From Bacteroidetes bacterium 47-18 (GTDB lineage Bacteria; Bacteroidota; Bacteroidia; Chitinophagales; Chitinophagaceae), in NCBI GenBank assembly GCA_001897155.1, contig MKSF01000023.1, positions 17,728-81,727 of the forward strand: a stretch of 64,000 nucleotides of DNA, in the 5' to 3' direction. The notes beneath the pieces are model-generated. The model saw only the letters and a program-made list of their open reading frames with translations. It ran no database searches and had not been told where the DNA came from. A program made the translations under genes and the position numbers. This document shows, piece after piece, positions 25,466-33,801 of the stretch; the first letter of the stretch is position 1; each line of letters begins with the position of its first letter.

Positions 25466-26014
25466 ATGAAATATTTACTGAAAGCCATATTTACACTCAT
25501 TGCCGCAGTCCTGGTTACAGCAGCCTCTGCACAAAATACCGGCGCATATTTAAAGTTTGACCTGAACGGAAGAACAATATCCTATAAGAACGGCGCCGTG
25601 AACAATTACAATAAGTTCGAACCGGGCGATGAAAACTCAAAATCGGGCAACAGGCATGTGCTCTATATATCTTATGAGGTAAAAGAGCCTTATAAGCTGG
25701 ATATCATGATATACACACCACCGCACAGCATTCCCGTTGTGGGCAAGATACCTTATGTACCAATAGTGAACCCTCCGGGCGGCCCTTGTCCCGCAGCGCA
25801 TTTATCGGTGACCAAGAATGTGGGAGATGAATACGAATTCTATGCTTCCGAGGCTGATAATGCCGGGCATTTTGAAATTACAAAAGTAGCTGCAGGCTGG
25901 GTAGAAGGGAAATTTGAAATAGACCTACCTAAAGAATACTCTGATAGCGGAGAGGTGCTTCACATTACCAACGGTTCCTTTCGCTTTAAGATAGAAAAGG
26001 AAATGAAGGATTAG
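25466..26014 (+). CDS. Exported protein of unknown function
   Basis: The 182-aa protein has a signal peptide (1-23, ending ASAQ) and a beta-rich mature part. It contains a proline-rich stretch (YTPPHSIPVVGKIPYVPIVNP cut by loops, about 92-112) and a single Cys (GGPCPAAH). No known domain is recognised. It is the last gene of the exported-protein run; a strong terminator follows. Confidence 0.65.
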   Translation: MKYLLKAIFTLIAAVLVTAASAQNTGAYLKFDLNGRTISYKNGAVNNYNKFEPGDENSKSGNRHVLYISYEVKEPYKLDIMIYTPPHSIPVVGKIPYVPIVNPPGGPCPAAHLSVTKNVGDEYEFYASEADNAGHFEITKVAAGWVEGKFEIDLPKEYSDSGEVLHITNGSFRFKIEKEMKD

Positions 26015-26030
26015 TATCGGTTTAAAGCTA

Positions 26031-26063
26031 AAAACCGGGGAATGTACATTCCCCGGTTTTTTT
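26031..26063 (+). terminator. Intrinsic terminator
   Basis: Stem AAAACCGGGGAATG / CATTCCCCGGTTTT with a minimal loop, followed by T residues. It marks the end of the exported-protein run. Confidence 0.85.
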
Positions 26064-26166
26064 CGCCCCGGCATTTCTAAAAAGACCGCAGATCAATTAT
26101 CTGACCCATAAAAGTGTACCTGTCTTTTACACTACTCTCCAATTCGGGTACGAACGTGCCTGGAAC

Positions 26167-26200
26167 AAAAATGTCCCGTCTGGAAGACAGGACATTTTTT
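26167..26200 (+). terminator. Second hairpin, terminator-like
   Basis: Stem AAAAATGTCC / GGACATTTTT with a 13-nt loop and a T run; bidirectional in form. The rest of 26064-26440 contains no gene or element I can support and becomes AT-rich toward the defence genes. Confidence 0.6.
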
Positions 26201-26443
26201 CCTCAGCGGGGAAAATGTGTCAATGTTCGAACCAATTTAAGGACGACTTATTTGAAATTCAACACTTTAGGAATTGAGATTTAAGAATTAAATCCATGCC
26301 ATTGTCGGTTGAATTCCGAAACAAACTAACCAATCTTTTTCCTCGTTATGTTTGGTGTTTTCCTTCTATCATTAATAGCGATCAACAGGACCTGGTAAAT
26401 ATACGAGTAATAAAAAAGTCGTCTCTTGTAATTTTTTAAATTA

Positions 26444-26451
26444 TATATTTG
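26444..26451 (+). promoter_or_regulatory. -7 box of the defence operon promoter
   Basis: TATATTTG is a consensus -7 box; a TTG-containing -33-like element lies at about 26425, with the expected spacing. The first defence gene starts 67 bp downstream. Confidence 0.55.
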
Positions 26452-26517
26452 CTAATTCACTTTGATATAAGTGCAGATAAATAAGCACTATATCTTATAA
26501 TTGACAAAATATTACCG

Positions 26518-27462
26518 ATGTTCACAACTAATTATGGAAGTTTTGACGGCACATCTTGGGAAAATATGTTCCAAGTGATTTTGAAGAGAAAGTACATGAA
26601 AGAAGGTTACCAGAGAGTAATGGCGTCACCTGGCGATTTTGGAATAGAAGGTTATACAAAAGATGGACAGACCTTCCAATGTTATTGTCCAGAGATGAAT
26701 GAAGAGAATAAAAAATTGTATGAGAGACAGAGAAACAAAATCACAACAGATATAAATAAGCTATCGATAAACCAAAAAGAACTTTCTGATATATTAGGCG
26801 GGACAAAACTAAAGAGTTGGGTTCTTATTACACCAGCGATGGGTCATCATGACTTGTTAAGCCATTGCAATGACAAAAGAGATTTAGTAAAATCTTGGAA
26901 CTTACCATTTATCGATAATGATTCATTTCAGGTTTTAGTGCATGAAGGAGATGATTATGCCCTCGAAATAGGAGAATACTTTAACCAAACGGGAAAAAAA
27001 TTATCGATCTCACCTGACGCAGAAGAAACCAGCGCTGAAAAGCAAATCGAATGGCGGGATACCCAAATTGATTTAGTCAATAACGCACTAACAAAAAATG
27101 AGATAAGGGTCAAATCTCTCCAAAGGAAAATCGACCTGAAACATGGAACCAACTCGCTCACTAATGAAACGATAAAGCATTATCTTAATGGTGAATCAAT
27201 TTTAAGGATTTGGCAGAGTACACAGCCAGATAATCATCAAAGATTTATTGAATTGCGTGCGAGTGTTGAGGATGAACTCAAAGAACGTTGTTTATTGACG
27301 GAAGTAGAACCAAATTTATTTGTAGATGAAATTAAAGGTTACATCAACGAGAGGATTAAGGCTGCGTTTCCACACTTAGATGAGTCAACGCTGGTACGAC
27401 TAAAAAATTACTGCATATCATTTTGGATTATTTCGTGTCCTTTATATTTTGAAACTGCTTAA
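26518..27462 (+). CDS. Nuclease-like effector of an ABC-3C/Lamassu-like system
   Basis: The 314-aa protein has an N-terminal PD-(D/E)xK-like core: a helix with Glu15, then SPGDFGIEGY (Asp40) and FQCYCPE (Gln54, Tyr56). The usual catalytic Lys is replaced by Tyr, as in a subgroup of restriction-like domains with FQxYxPE. A Lys/Glu-rich coiled region (about 165-200) and an alpha-helical C-terminal domain follow. ABC-3C and Lamassu systems start with such an effector-bearing protein, which the ATPase holds in check until phage DNA is sensed. It abuts the next gene with no gap. Base composition is AT-rich compared with the core genes. Confidence 0.62.
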   Translation: MFTTNYGSFDGTSWENMFQVILKRKYMKEGYQRVMASPGDFGIEGYTKDGQTFQCYCPEMNEENKKLYERQRNKITTDINKLSINQKELSDILGGTKLKSWVLITPAMGHHDLLSHCNDKRDLVKSWNLPFIDNDSFQVLVHEGDDYALEIGEYFNQTGKKLSISPDAEETSAEKQIEWRDTQIDLVNNALTKNEIRVKSLQRKIDLKHGTNSLTNETIKHYLNGESILRIWQSTQPDNHQRFIELRASVEDELKERCLLTEVEPNLFVDEIKGYINERIKAAFPHLDESTLVRLKNYCISFWIISCPLYFETA

Positions 27463-27927
27463 ATGGATAACAAGATTATTAAAGGCGGTTTTAGGCAACG
27501 CAATGTGCCTTTGAGCCCAGACTATAGACCACTATATAAAATAGGCTTAATCACACTTATACTTCAATATGTTTGCAGAGGTAATAAGTCATCGCTAAAC
27601 AAGCTTCATTTTTTTATCTGGGCAATGAAATCAGAAAAAAATATGGCTTTTATTCGCATGGTTTTTATGACTGAGGATCTAAGTAAAGTTGTGTCATGGG
27701 GAGTAGAGCCTGCTCTTAATAAGGCTTTGAACTATGCAATCGCAGAAGGAATAATTCTATTAGATAACAATAGATATACTCTAACATCCAAAGGGCAGCT
27801 CATAAATAAGCTTATTAGAGCAGACAAATCTTTGCTGGTTAGGGAAAAAATTTTCCTTAGCTACATAGGGAAACAAAAAGTAACGGAAGATTTTATAACC
27901 ACTCTTACTGAAAGAATTTCAAATTAA
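27463..27927 (+). CDS. Middle component of an ABC-3C/Lamassu-like system
   Basis: The 154-aa, mainly helical protein has a winged-helix-like region (about 75-110: ALNYAIAEGIILLDNNRYTLTSKG in pieces) and no catalytic motif. Size and position between an effector gene and a zinc-hook ATPase fit the 'middle component' (MC/LmuC) of these systems. It starts immediately after the effector stop, and its stop overlaps the ATPase ATG. Assignment rests mostly on context. Confidence 0.55.
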   Translation: MDNKIIKGGFRQRNVPLSPDYRPLYKIGLITLILQYVCRGNKSSLNKLHFFIWAMKSEKNMAFIRMVFMTEDLSKVVSWGVEPALNKALNYAIAEGIILLDNNRYTLTSKGQLINKLIRADKSLLVREKIFLSYIGKQKVTEDFITTLTERISN

Positions 27928-30008
27928 TGTTACAAATCGAAGCAATCAGAGCAGTCATTCATACAAACGATGGAGCGTTTGGCAGGACCATTATGCTCGG
28001 TAAAGGGTTGAATATAATAAGAGCAAATAACACCTCAGGGAAAAGTTCATTTTTCGGAGCTATTTTATATGGATTGGGATTTGAAGAACTACTAGGAGGC
28101 AGAAATGAGAAGGCCTTGCAATCTGTTTTCAAATCTGTAGTAAAAGAGATTGTTTCCGACGGCACCAATACGGAAAGTGAACATCGAGTTATCCAGTCTG
28201 AAATCTACCTTCAATTTAGTAATGGAAAAGATGTGGTAACCACTAGAAGATTTGCTCTCCACGAAAAAATAAAAGCTCAAGCTATCGAAGTCTTCTTTGG
28301 CCCGCTTATAACTTCGGCAAATGAAGAGCTTCGACGCCAGGGAATGTATCTGCATGATAAAGGCAGTGCTTCGAATGAAGATATCGGCTTTCACAGATTC
28401 CTAGAAGAGTTTTCAGGTGCAGTATTACCCGAAGTGGTTAATCAAGACGGAAGAAAAGTAAAGCTATATTTGCCGCTAATTGCAGCAGCACATTTTATAG
28501 AACAAAAGGCTGGCTGGTCTGATTTTTTTGCCAACCTGCCTTACTATGGTATTAGAGATGCTAATTCAAAAGTATTTGAATATATCCTTGACCTTGATGT
28601 ATTTTCAAAAGCACTTAAAAGACAAGAAATACAAAACCATCTAAAACAAATTTCAGACAGATGGTCTGTTATTTTGAATAAAATTGAGATTTTATCTAAA
28701 CGCGGGGGTGCTGAAGCTGTTGGCATTCCGTTGTCTCCCGAAATATTAACAAAAGAAAATAAGCCCTATCTCCGATTTTTAAGAGCAGACAAATCACTTC
28801 TACTTTCTGAACTAATCAATAGCATTAATAGAGATTTGCAGGAAGTAATGAGTCAAATAAATGTTCCATTAAGTCAAAATTTAGACAAAATTGAGGATGA
28901 CCTCTCTACTGTTAAAGGACATATTGAACGTTACGAACTCTTATATGAGAATCTAGGATCGCAAGTAAGTCAGGATAGAGAAAGGCTAAGACAGTACCTA
29001 ACACAGTTAAAAAATGTGGATGAAGATTTGCGAAAAAATAAGGATGCAGAAAAATTGCAAAAAATTGGCTTAGAAGCTAATTTGAGCATCGATAGAGGCA
29101 TTTGCCCTACTTGTGGACAAGCAATTAATGACACACTCCTAAATGAGCACCTCCATATAAAACCTATGAGAATTGATGAAAATATTTCTTTCTTACAGGC
29201 ACAACGCAAAATGATTGAAGCTTTCATTCAAAATCTACGGGAGCAAATTAGAGAAAAAGACATTAAAATCTCTTCTTTAGAAACATCAATTCAAAGAAAT
29301 AGAAGTATAGCTAGATCATTGAAAAAGAGTCTTATCGCTGATGACCGATTACCTTCAGAGGAAATCATTGAAAGGAAACTAAACTTAGAAAAGGAGCAAA
29401 ACTTTATATATAGGCTTCGTGAAGAGTTTGAACAATTAGTGTCAGAACTTTATAAAATTTCAACTGAGTACAATTCTGTTAGATCCTCTGGCGCTGCATT
29501 AGGAGGTGACTATCTTTCGTCAAACGACTTATCAAAAATAGAATCTTTTGAATCTTACTTTAAATCATTGTTGGAAAGGTTTGGCTTCACTTCTAAGCCA
29601 GTGAACACGATAAAAATTTCTCCGGAAAAATATCTTCCTGTATACGAGTTAAGTTTAAATAATGGGATAAAAAGACAAGTCGACATTCGTTTTGAATCGT
29701 CGGCAAGCGATTTCATAAGGGCCCAATGGGCCTACTATACTTCGTTAATGAAGATTTCTACCGAATATGCAGGTAACCATTTCCGACTATTAGTATTTGA
29801 TGAACCTCAACAGCAATCAGCTGCAAACCAAAATTTCAAAGTATTCTTGAAAGAGTTGGAGAACTTTCAAAATGAACAGACAATTGTCTTTGCATCCTTT
29901 CAAAACTCTAACGACGATTTCAGAGAAGCTACCAATGGTCTTTTAAAAGCCCATATAATTGATTTAGCAAGTAATTCTGAACTCTTCATTACGAGAATTA
30001 ATAGCTAG
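27927..30008 (+). CDS. Zinc-hook ABC/SMC-like ATPase of a defence system
   Basis: The 693-aa protein is Rad50/SMC-like. The Walker A motif is ANNTSGKSS (33-41, first Gly replaced by Ala). Long coiled coils flank a zinc hook CPTC (393-396). A signature-like segment precedes Walker B LLVFDEPQQQ (621-630, Glu626), and the final switch segment is TIVFASFQNS. In ABC-3C/Lamassu systems this subunit senses foreign DNA ends or structures and releases the nuclease. It overlaps the middle-component stop by one base. The DEPQQQ form distinguishes it from housekeeping RecN, SbcC or RecF. Confidence 0.72.
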   Translation: MLQIEAIRAVIHTNDGAFGRTIMLGKGLNIIRANNTSGKSSFFGAILYGLGFEELLGGRNEKALQSVFKSVVKEIVSDGTNTESEHRVIQSEIYLQFSNGKDVVTTRRFALHEKIKAQAIEVFFGPLITSANEELRRQGMYLHDKGSASNEDIGFHRFLEEFSGAVLPEVVNQDGRKVKLYLPLIAAAHFIEQKAGWSDFFANLPYYGIRDANSKVFEYILDLDVFSKALKRQEIQNHLKQISDRWSVILNKIEILSKRGGAEAVGIPLSPEILTKENKPYLRFLRADKSLLLSELINSINRDLQEVMSQINVPLSQNLDKIEDDLSTVKGHIERYELLYENLGSQVSQDRERLRQYLTQLKNVDEDLRKNKDAEKLQKIGLEANLSIDRGICPTCGQAINDTLLNEHLHIKPMRIDENISFLQAQRKMIEAFIQNLREQIREKDIKISSLETSIQRNRSIARSLKKSLIADDRLPSEEIIERKLNLEKEQNFIYRLREEFEQLVSELYKISTEYNSVRSSGAALGGDYLSSNDLSKIESFESYFKSLLERFGFTSKPVNTIKISPEKYLPVYELSLNNGIKRQVDIRFESSASDFIRAQWAYYTSLMKISTEYAGNHFRLLVFDEPQQQSAANQNFKVFLKELENFQNEQTIVFASFQNSNDDFREATNGLLKAHIIDLASNSELFITRINS

Positions 30009-30108
30009 ATGTTTATCATATAGTTTGATAGCACCTATTTGGAGGTGAACCACAAGAGATAAATATTTAGCAATTCTCTTGATTAATAATCAATTTTACT
30101 TAAATACT

Positions 30109-30879
30109 ATGAACACTTTTATAGCCTTTTTTGATGTTATGAGGTTCAAAGAATTCATATACAATAATGATCCCCAAGAAACCAAGCGCTTATTTGATCA
30201 TCTTCTTCGAGATTCTCAAATTGCACTTGCAAAGGAAAACTACGTTAATGGAAAGTCAGGAGGAGTTTATCCGGATTTAAGTTATCAAACTGTCAACTGT
30301 CTTCACGTGTCCGATAGTATTGTATTTTGGACCGATACTGATGGCGAAAATGACTTTAATGAATTAGTAGATGTCTGCTATAGGTTCTATTGGCTGAGTC
30401 TACAAGCAACGTTTCCTCTTAGAGGTTGCCTTACTTACGGAGAAGTAAACTTCACACCTACAAGTATTAAGAATAATAATAACAGAACTTTTTTCAATTA
30501 CTCTTTATTTGGCAAGGGACGTGTCGAAGCGTATACGAAAGCAGATTCTATTGAATATGCAGGGTGTCTTCTTGATCAACAAGCCATTGCCAAAATAAGT
30601 GATGCATTAATTAATAAGCTCATAGGTGATCAAAAGATTTGTTTGTACAAAGTTCCATTTAAAAAGGGAAATAGTTATGAACATGTATTCAGACCAATAA
30701 AGGGCTTTCATAATGATGTTTCTTTTAGGAATAGTGATTTAGGAATCAAAAGGCTTTTTACATTCCATACGAAACAGGATATAGAAAAACTTCCTGAGTC
30801 AGTAAATCAAAAGCTCAATAACACTATTGACTTCCTTAACTATTTTAGGATGGCTAATAGTAATGAGAAGACTAGCTGA
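30109..30879 (+). CDS. Class III nucleotide cyclase-like protein (Pycsar cyclase-like)
   Basis: The 256-aa protein shows the layout of class III cyclases of the PycC type: FFDVMRFKEF with metal-binding Asp9, HVSDSIVFWTD with Asp69, FPLRGCLTYGE (102-112, Arg105), and FGKGRVEAYTKADSIEYAG (134-152). PycC enzymes make cyclic CMP or UMP on phage infection to activate a membrane or NAD-destroying effector. No such effector is adjacent; the neighbour upstream, 100 bp away, is the zinc-hook ATPase. ATG 30109 is preferred to a TTG 30 bp upstream. It could also be a cyclase-fold regulator without activity, but both metal Asp residues are kept. Confidence 0.6.
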   Translation: MNTFIAFFDVMRFKEFIYNNDPQETKRLFDHLLRDSQIALAKENYVNGKSGGVYPDLSYQTVNCLHVSDSIVFWTDTDGENDFNELVDVCYRFYWLSLQATFPLRGCLTYGEVNFTPTSIKNNNNRTFFNYSLFGKGRVEAYTKADSIEYAGCLLDQQAIAKISDALINKLIGDQKICLYKVPFKKGNSYEHVFRPIKGFHNDVSFRNSDLGIKRLFTFHTKQDIEKLPESVNQKLNNTIDFLNYFRMANSNEKTS

Positions 30880-30896
30880 CATTATAAAAGTAAAGA

Positions 30897-30916
30897 AGTA
30901 GCAAACGGGATTCGAA
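30897..30916 (-). other. Possible tRNA 3'-end remnant
   Basis: On the minus strand the stretch reads GTTCGAATCCCGTTTGCTAC, which looks like the T loop and 3' acceptor end of a tRNA without the rest. It differs from the two tRNA-Asp genes nearby. Such fragments are left by integration of mobile islands; the stem is imperfect, so this is tentative. Confidence 0.3.
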
Positions 30917-30973
30917 CACTAAAGGCCTTATAATGAATGCAATAAGAAAATACCGTAAAATGGTTTAAACGAC

Positions 30974-31000
30974 AAAACCCGCTACTAGAGCGGGTTTTAT
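30974..31000 (-). terminator. Terminator of the tRNA-Asp unit (bidirectional)
   Basis: Perfect stem AAAACCCGCT / AGCGGGTTTT with a 5-nt loop and A/T tracts on both sides lies between the cyclase-like gene and the tRNAs and can serve both. Confidence 0.8.
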
Positions 31001-31009
31001 TCATTTCTG

Positions 31010-31083
31010 CGGACCGGACGGGACTCGAACCCGCGACCTCCGCCGTGACAGGGCGGCATTCTAACCAACTGAACTACCGATCC
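31010..31083 (-). tRNA. tRNA-Asp (GTC)
   Basis: The minus strand folds as a 74-nt tRNA: acceptor stem GGATCGG/CCGGTCC, anticodon stem around CTGTCAC (anticodon GTC), and T loop GTTCGAAC. CCA is not encoded. It is the downstream member of a tandem pair. Confidence 0.97.
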
Positions 31084-31145
31084 AAAGTATGGATGAAATC
31101 AGAAAAAAAATGTTCACCCTCAGGTAAACTATTTAATTTTTTTTG

Positions 31146-31219
31146 CGGACCGGACGGGACTCGAACCCGCGACCTCCGCCGTGACAGGGCGGCATTCTAA
31201 CCAACTGAACTACCGATCC
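31146..31219 (-). tRNA. tRNA-Asp (GTC)
   Basis: It is identical in sequence to the tRNA at 31010-31083 and separated from it by 62 bp. It is transcribed first, from the promoter at 31274. Confidence 0.97.
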
Positions 31220-31273
31220 AAAAAAACTTCTGATTTACACCGGACAAGCAAGACGCTTGCTCCAAATGCGTTG

Positions 31274-31281
31274 CAAAAGTA
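31274..31281 (-). promoter_or_regulatory. -7 box of the tRNA-Asp promoter
   Basis: On the minus strand this reads TACTTTTG, with a TTTG -33 element about 20 bp upstream (near 31305). It lies 55 bp before the first tRNA. Confidence 0.65.
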
Positions 31282-31433
31282 AATACCAATATTTACATTG
31301 CCAAATTATTTTTCTGTTTTTTAAAAAATAAACGCATAGCCGATTACCGGCTTCCCCGGCCGGCAGGTTAAGCATATACCAAAGTTGAAAAGCGGATTTG
31401 TGAAGTTTTAAGTTTGCCGTAATTTTGAAAGAC

Positions 31434-32459
31434 ATGAGCTATATAAAATATTCCGTACTGGACCTGGTAACGGTCAGCAAAGGCGAATCCGTACAGCAGG
31501 CCATCGCCAGGAGCACAGATACCGCCATGCTTACAGACAAGCTGGGTTACGAGCGCTACTGGTTTTCCGAGCATCATAATATGCCCAATGTAGCCAGCGC
31601 CGCCACCTCCATACTGATAGGCCACATCGCACAGGCCACCCGGCACATCAGGGTAGGGTCCGGCGGCATTATGCTGCCCAACCATTCTACCCTGCTGATC
31701 GCAGAGCAGTTCGGAACCCTTGGTAGTATCTATCCCGGAAGAATAGACCTCGGGCTGGGCCGCGCACCGGGAACGGACAGCCTTACCGCTATGACGATCA
31801 GGAAGCAGTCCCTGCATCAGCCTTACGATTTCAGGCATCACATCCGGGAGCTGCAGCAGTATTTCAGCCCCGACAACCATACCGCGAAAGTGCGGGCGCT
31901 GCCGGGCGAAGGTGTGGATATCCCGCTGTATATCCTGGGCTCCAGCACTGACAGCGCTTACCTGGCGGCACAGATGGGACTGCCGTACGCGTTTGCAGCG
32001 CATTTTGCACCAACACATTTTGCAGAGGCACTGTATATTTATCATCATAATTTCCAGCCCTCGGCCGTATTGAAGGAACCCTATGCCATTGCCTGCATAC
32101 AGGTGCTGATAGGTAAAGACAGCGCTCATGCCGAAGGGCTGGCGACCTCCGTTTACAGGAATTTCCTGAATATCGTTACCGACAACCGTACACCAATGGA
32201 AGCGCCCGTTACACCGGAAACCATGCGGCAGCTCTGGACACCCGAGCAGGAAGCGTATGTAAAGAATATGCTGCAATATGCCGTGATAGGCGATACGCAG
32301 ACCGCTGCCGGGAAGCTGTATAATTTCCTGGAAGCCTATCCCGTACAGGAGCTGATGGCGCTCACCCAGACCTTTTACCAGGAAGACCGGCGCTATTCCT
32401 ATATCCAGCTCCAGTCGATCATGAACAACTATAATGCACAGGCCCCTGCCTCCAACTGA
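31434..32459 (+). CDS. LLM-class flavin-dependent monooxygenase
   Basis: The 341-aa protein belongs to the luciferase-like TIM-barrel family, with characteristic segments YERYWFSEHHNMP (near 43-55), RVGSGGIMLPNHS and GRIDLGLGRAPGTD. Enzymes of this group use reduced flavin from a separate reductase to oxidise small organic molecules; the substrate is not evident. ATG at 31434 is chosen over a TTG nine bases upstream because the family begins with this segment. A TAATTTTG box ends only 6 bp before it, implying a very short leader. The next gene starts 23 bp after the stop. Confidence 0.88.
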   Translation: MSYIKYSVLDLVTVSKGESVQQAIARSTDTAMLTDKLGYERYWFSEHHNMPNVASAATSILIGHIAQATRHIRVGSGGIMLPNHSTLLIAEQFGTLGSIYPGRIDLGLGRAPGTDSLTAMTIRKQSLHQPYDFRHHIRELQQYFSPDNHTAKVRALPGEGVDIPLYILGSSTDSAYLAAQMGLPYAFAAHFAPTHFAEALYIYHHNFQPSAVLKEPYAIACIQVLIGKDSAHAEGLATSVYRNFLNIVTDNRTPMEAPVTPETMRQLWTPEQEAYVKNMLQYAVIGDTQTAAGKLYNFLEAYPVQELMALTQTFYQEDRRYSYIQLQSIMNNYNAQAPASN

Positions 32460-32482
32460 CATTCTTATACGATTATAACCGC

Positions 32483-33673
32483 ATGAAGCTATTATTCCAC
32501 GCCAACAGGTTTCCCTATCCTCCTTTCAGGGGCGATAAGCTCAAGATCTACAATCTTGCCAGGCAACTCTGTAAAAACCATGAGCTGCATTTACTGACCT
32601 TCCTGGAAGATGAGCAGGATAAGCAATATATAGATAAGCTCGGGGAGATCTTCACAGCTATCTACCTGGTTCCCCTTCCTAAATCAAAAGTGTATACGAA
32701 CAGCCTCAGGACGCTTTTCAGCAATAAGCCCGTACAGGTGGGCTACTTTGAAAGCCAAGCCATGCAGGAGAAGATACAGCAGCTGGTCAGCGTCCAGCAG
32801 TACGATGCCGTGCATATACAGCATATCAGGCTGGCACAGTTCTGGATGTCTTATACCGGCCTGCCGCGCATCCTCGATCTGCCGGACGCGTTCTCCCTTT
32901 ACTGGAAACGCAGGATAGACAATACATCAGGCTTCAGCAGGATGTTTGCAGCGATGGAGTATAAGCGCCTTAAAGCCTATGAGCAGCATATCAGCAGGTT
33001 CCCGCTGGCGCTGGTCTGTTCGCGGGAAGATAAGGAATACCTGGAGCAGGAGCAGGGTCTTGATAATATAGCACTGCTGCCCAACGGTGTGGATACCGCC
33101 ACTTTCCATAATGATCCCGACAGCTATCCTGACAACCGGACGATCCTGTTCACCGGTAATATGGACTATGCGCCCAACGTGGACGGCGTCTGCTATTTTA
33201 CAGAGGAGATCTTTCCGCTCATTAAGCAGCAGCTGCCGGATGCGCGTTTTATCATAGCCGGCCAGAGACCGGTGGATAAGGTAAAGGCCCTCGCCGGGAA
33301 GGATATCACCGTTACCGGCTTTATACCGAACCTCGCCGATATTTACAAGGAAGCTGCGCTGGTCGTATCTCCGCTGCGCTTTGGCGCAGGTACCCAGAAC
33401 AAAGTGCTTGAGGCGATGAGCATGGGCATCGCCGTGGTCAGCATGGATGTCGGCTTCGGAGGACTGGATATCCGGCAGGGCCAGGGAGTCTTCCGCGCCA
33501 CCTCCGCCCGGGAGTTCGCGGAGCAGTGCGTGCACCTGCTGCTGCATCCCGGAGAGCGCATTGCCTGCGGTAAGGCGGGACAGGAGGTCATCAGGGAACG
33601 GTACGCCTGGGAGCAGGTAGCAGCCCGGCTGGAAGGTTATTTTGAACAGGTGATCCGTCACGGCAAAGGATAA
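32483..33673 (+). CDS. Glycosyltransferase family 4
   Basis: The 396-aa GT-B glycosyltransferase begins MKLLFHANRFPYPPFRGDKLK, typical of the group annotated as sugar transferase of exosortase/PEP-CTERM-type systems (Stp1-like). The C-terminal nucleotide-sugar site shows PLRFGAGTQNKVLEAMSMG, containing the conserved Glu. It probably adds a sugar to a surface polysaccharide or lipid carrier in the cytoplasm. No other polysaccharide genes are near, so the product cannot be inferred. It is convergent with ftsZ across a long hairpin. Confidence 0.85.
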   Translation: MKLLFHANRFPYPPFRGDKLKIYNLARQLCKNHELHLLTFLEDEQDKQYIDKLGEIFTAIYLVPLPKSKVYTNSLRTLFSNKPVQVGYFESQAMQEKIQQLVSVQQYDAVHIQHIRLAQFWMSYTGLPRILDLPDAFSLYWKRRIDNTSGFSRMFAAMEYKRLKAYEQHISRFPLALVCSREDKEYLEQEQGLDNIALLPNGVDTATFHNDPDSYPDNRTILFTGNMDYAPNVDGVCYFTEEIFPLIKQQLPDARFIIAGQRPVDKVKALAGKDITVTGFIPNLADIYKEAALVVSPLRFGAGTQNKVLEAMSMGIAVVSMDVGFGGLDIRQGQGVFRATSAREFAEQCVHLLLHPGERIACGKAGQEVIRERYAWEQVAARLEGYFEQVIRHGKG

Positions 33674-33692
33674 GCCACAGCATATATAAACG

Positions 33693-33744
33693 GTATCATA
33701 ATAAGAGCAGCCACCTCGTGAGGTGGCTGCTCTTATTATGATAC
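33693..33744. terminator. Bidirectional terminator between glycosyltransferase and ftsZ
   Basis: A 24-bp perfect stem (33693-33716 with 33721-33744; core AGCAGCCACCT) has a 4-nt loop and an AT-rich base on both arms. It serves the two convergent units. Confidence 0.88.
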
Positions 33745-33801
33745 ATTATTGCTAATCGGGTTGATCTCCTTCTAAAAACCTGTTGATGGTGCTAAACGTC
33801 A

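Noticed and set aside
31368..32462. 364-aa minus-strand open frame covering the whole monooxygenase gene
   Set aside because: It is antisense to a clear LLM-family gene, resembles no family and has an unusual composition rich in Gly, His and Tyr; it is a by-product of codon use on the plus strand.
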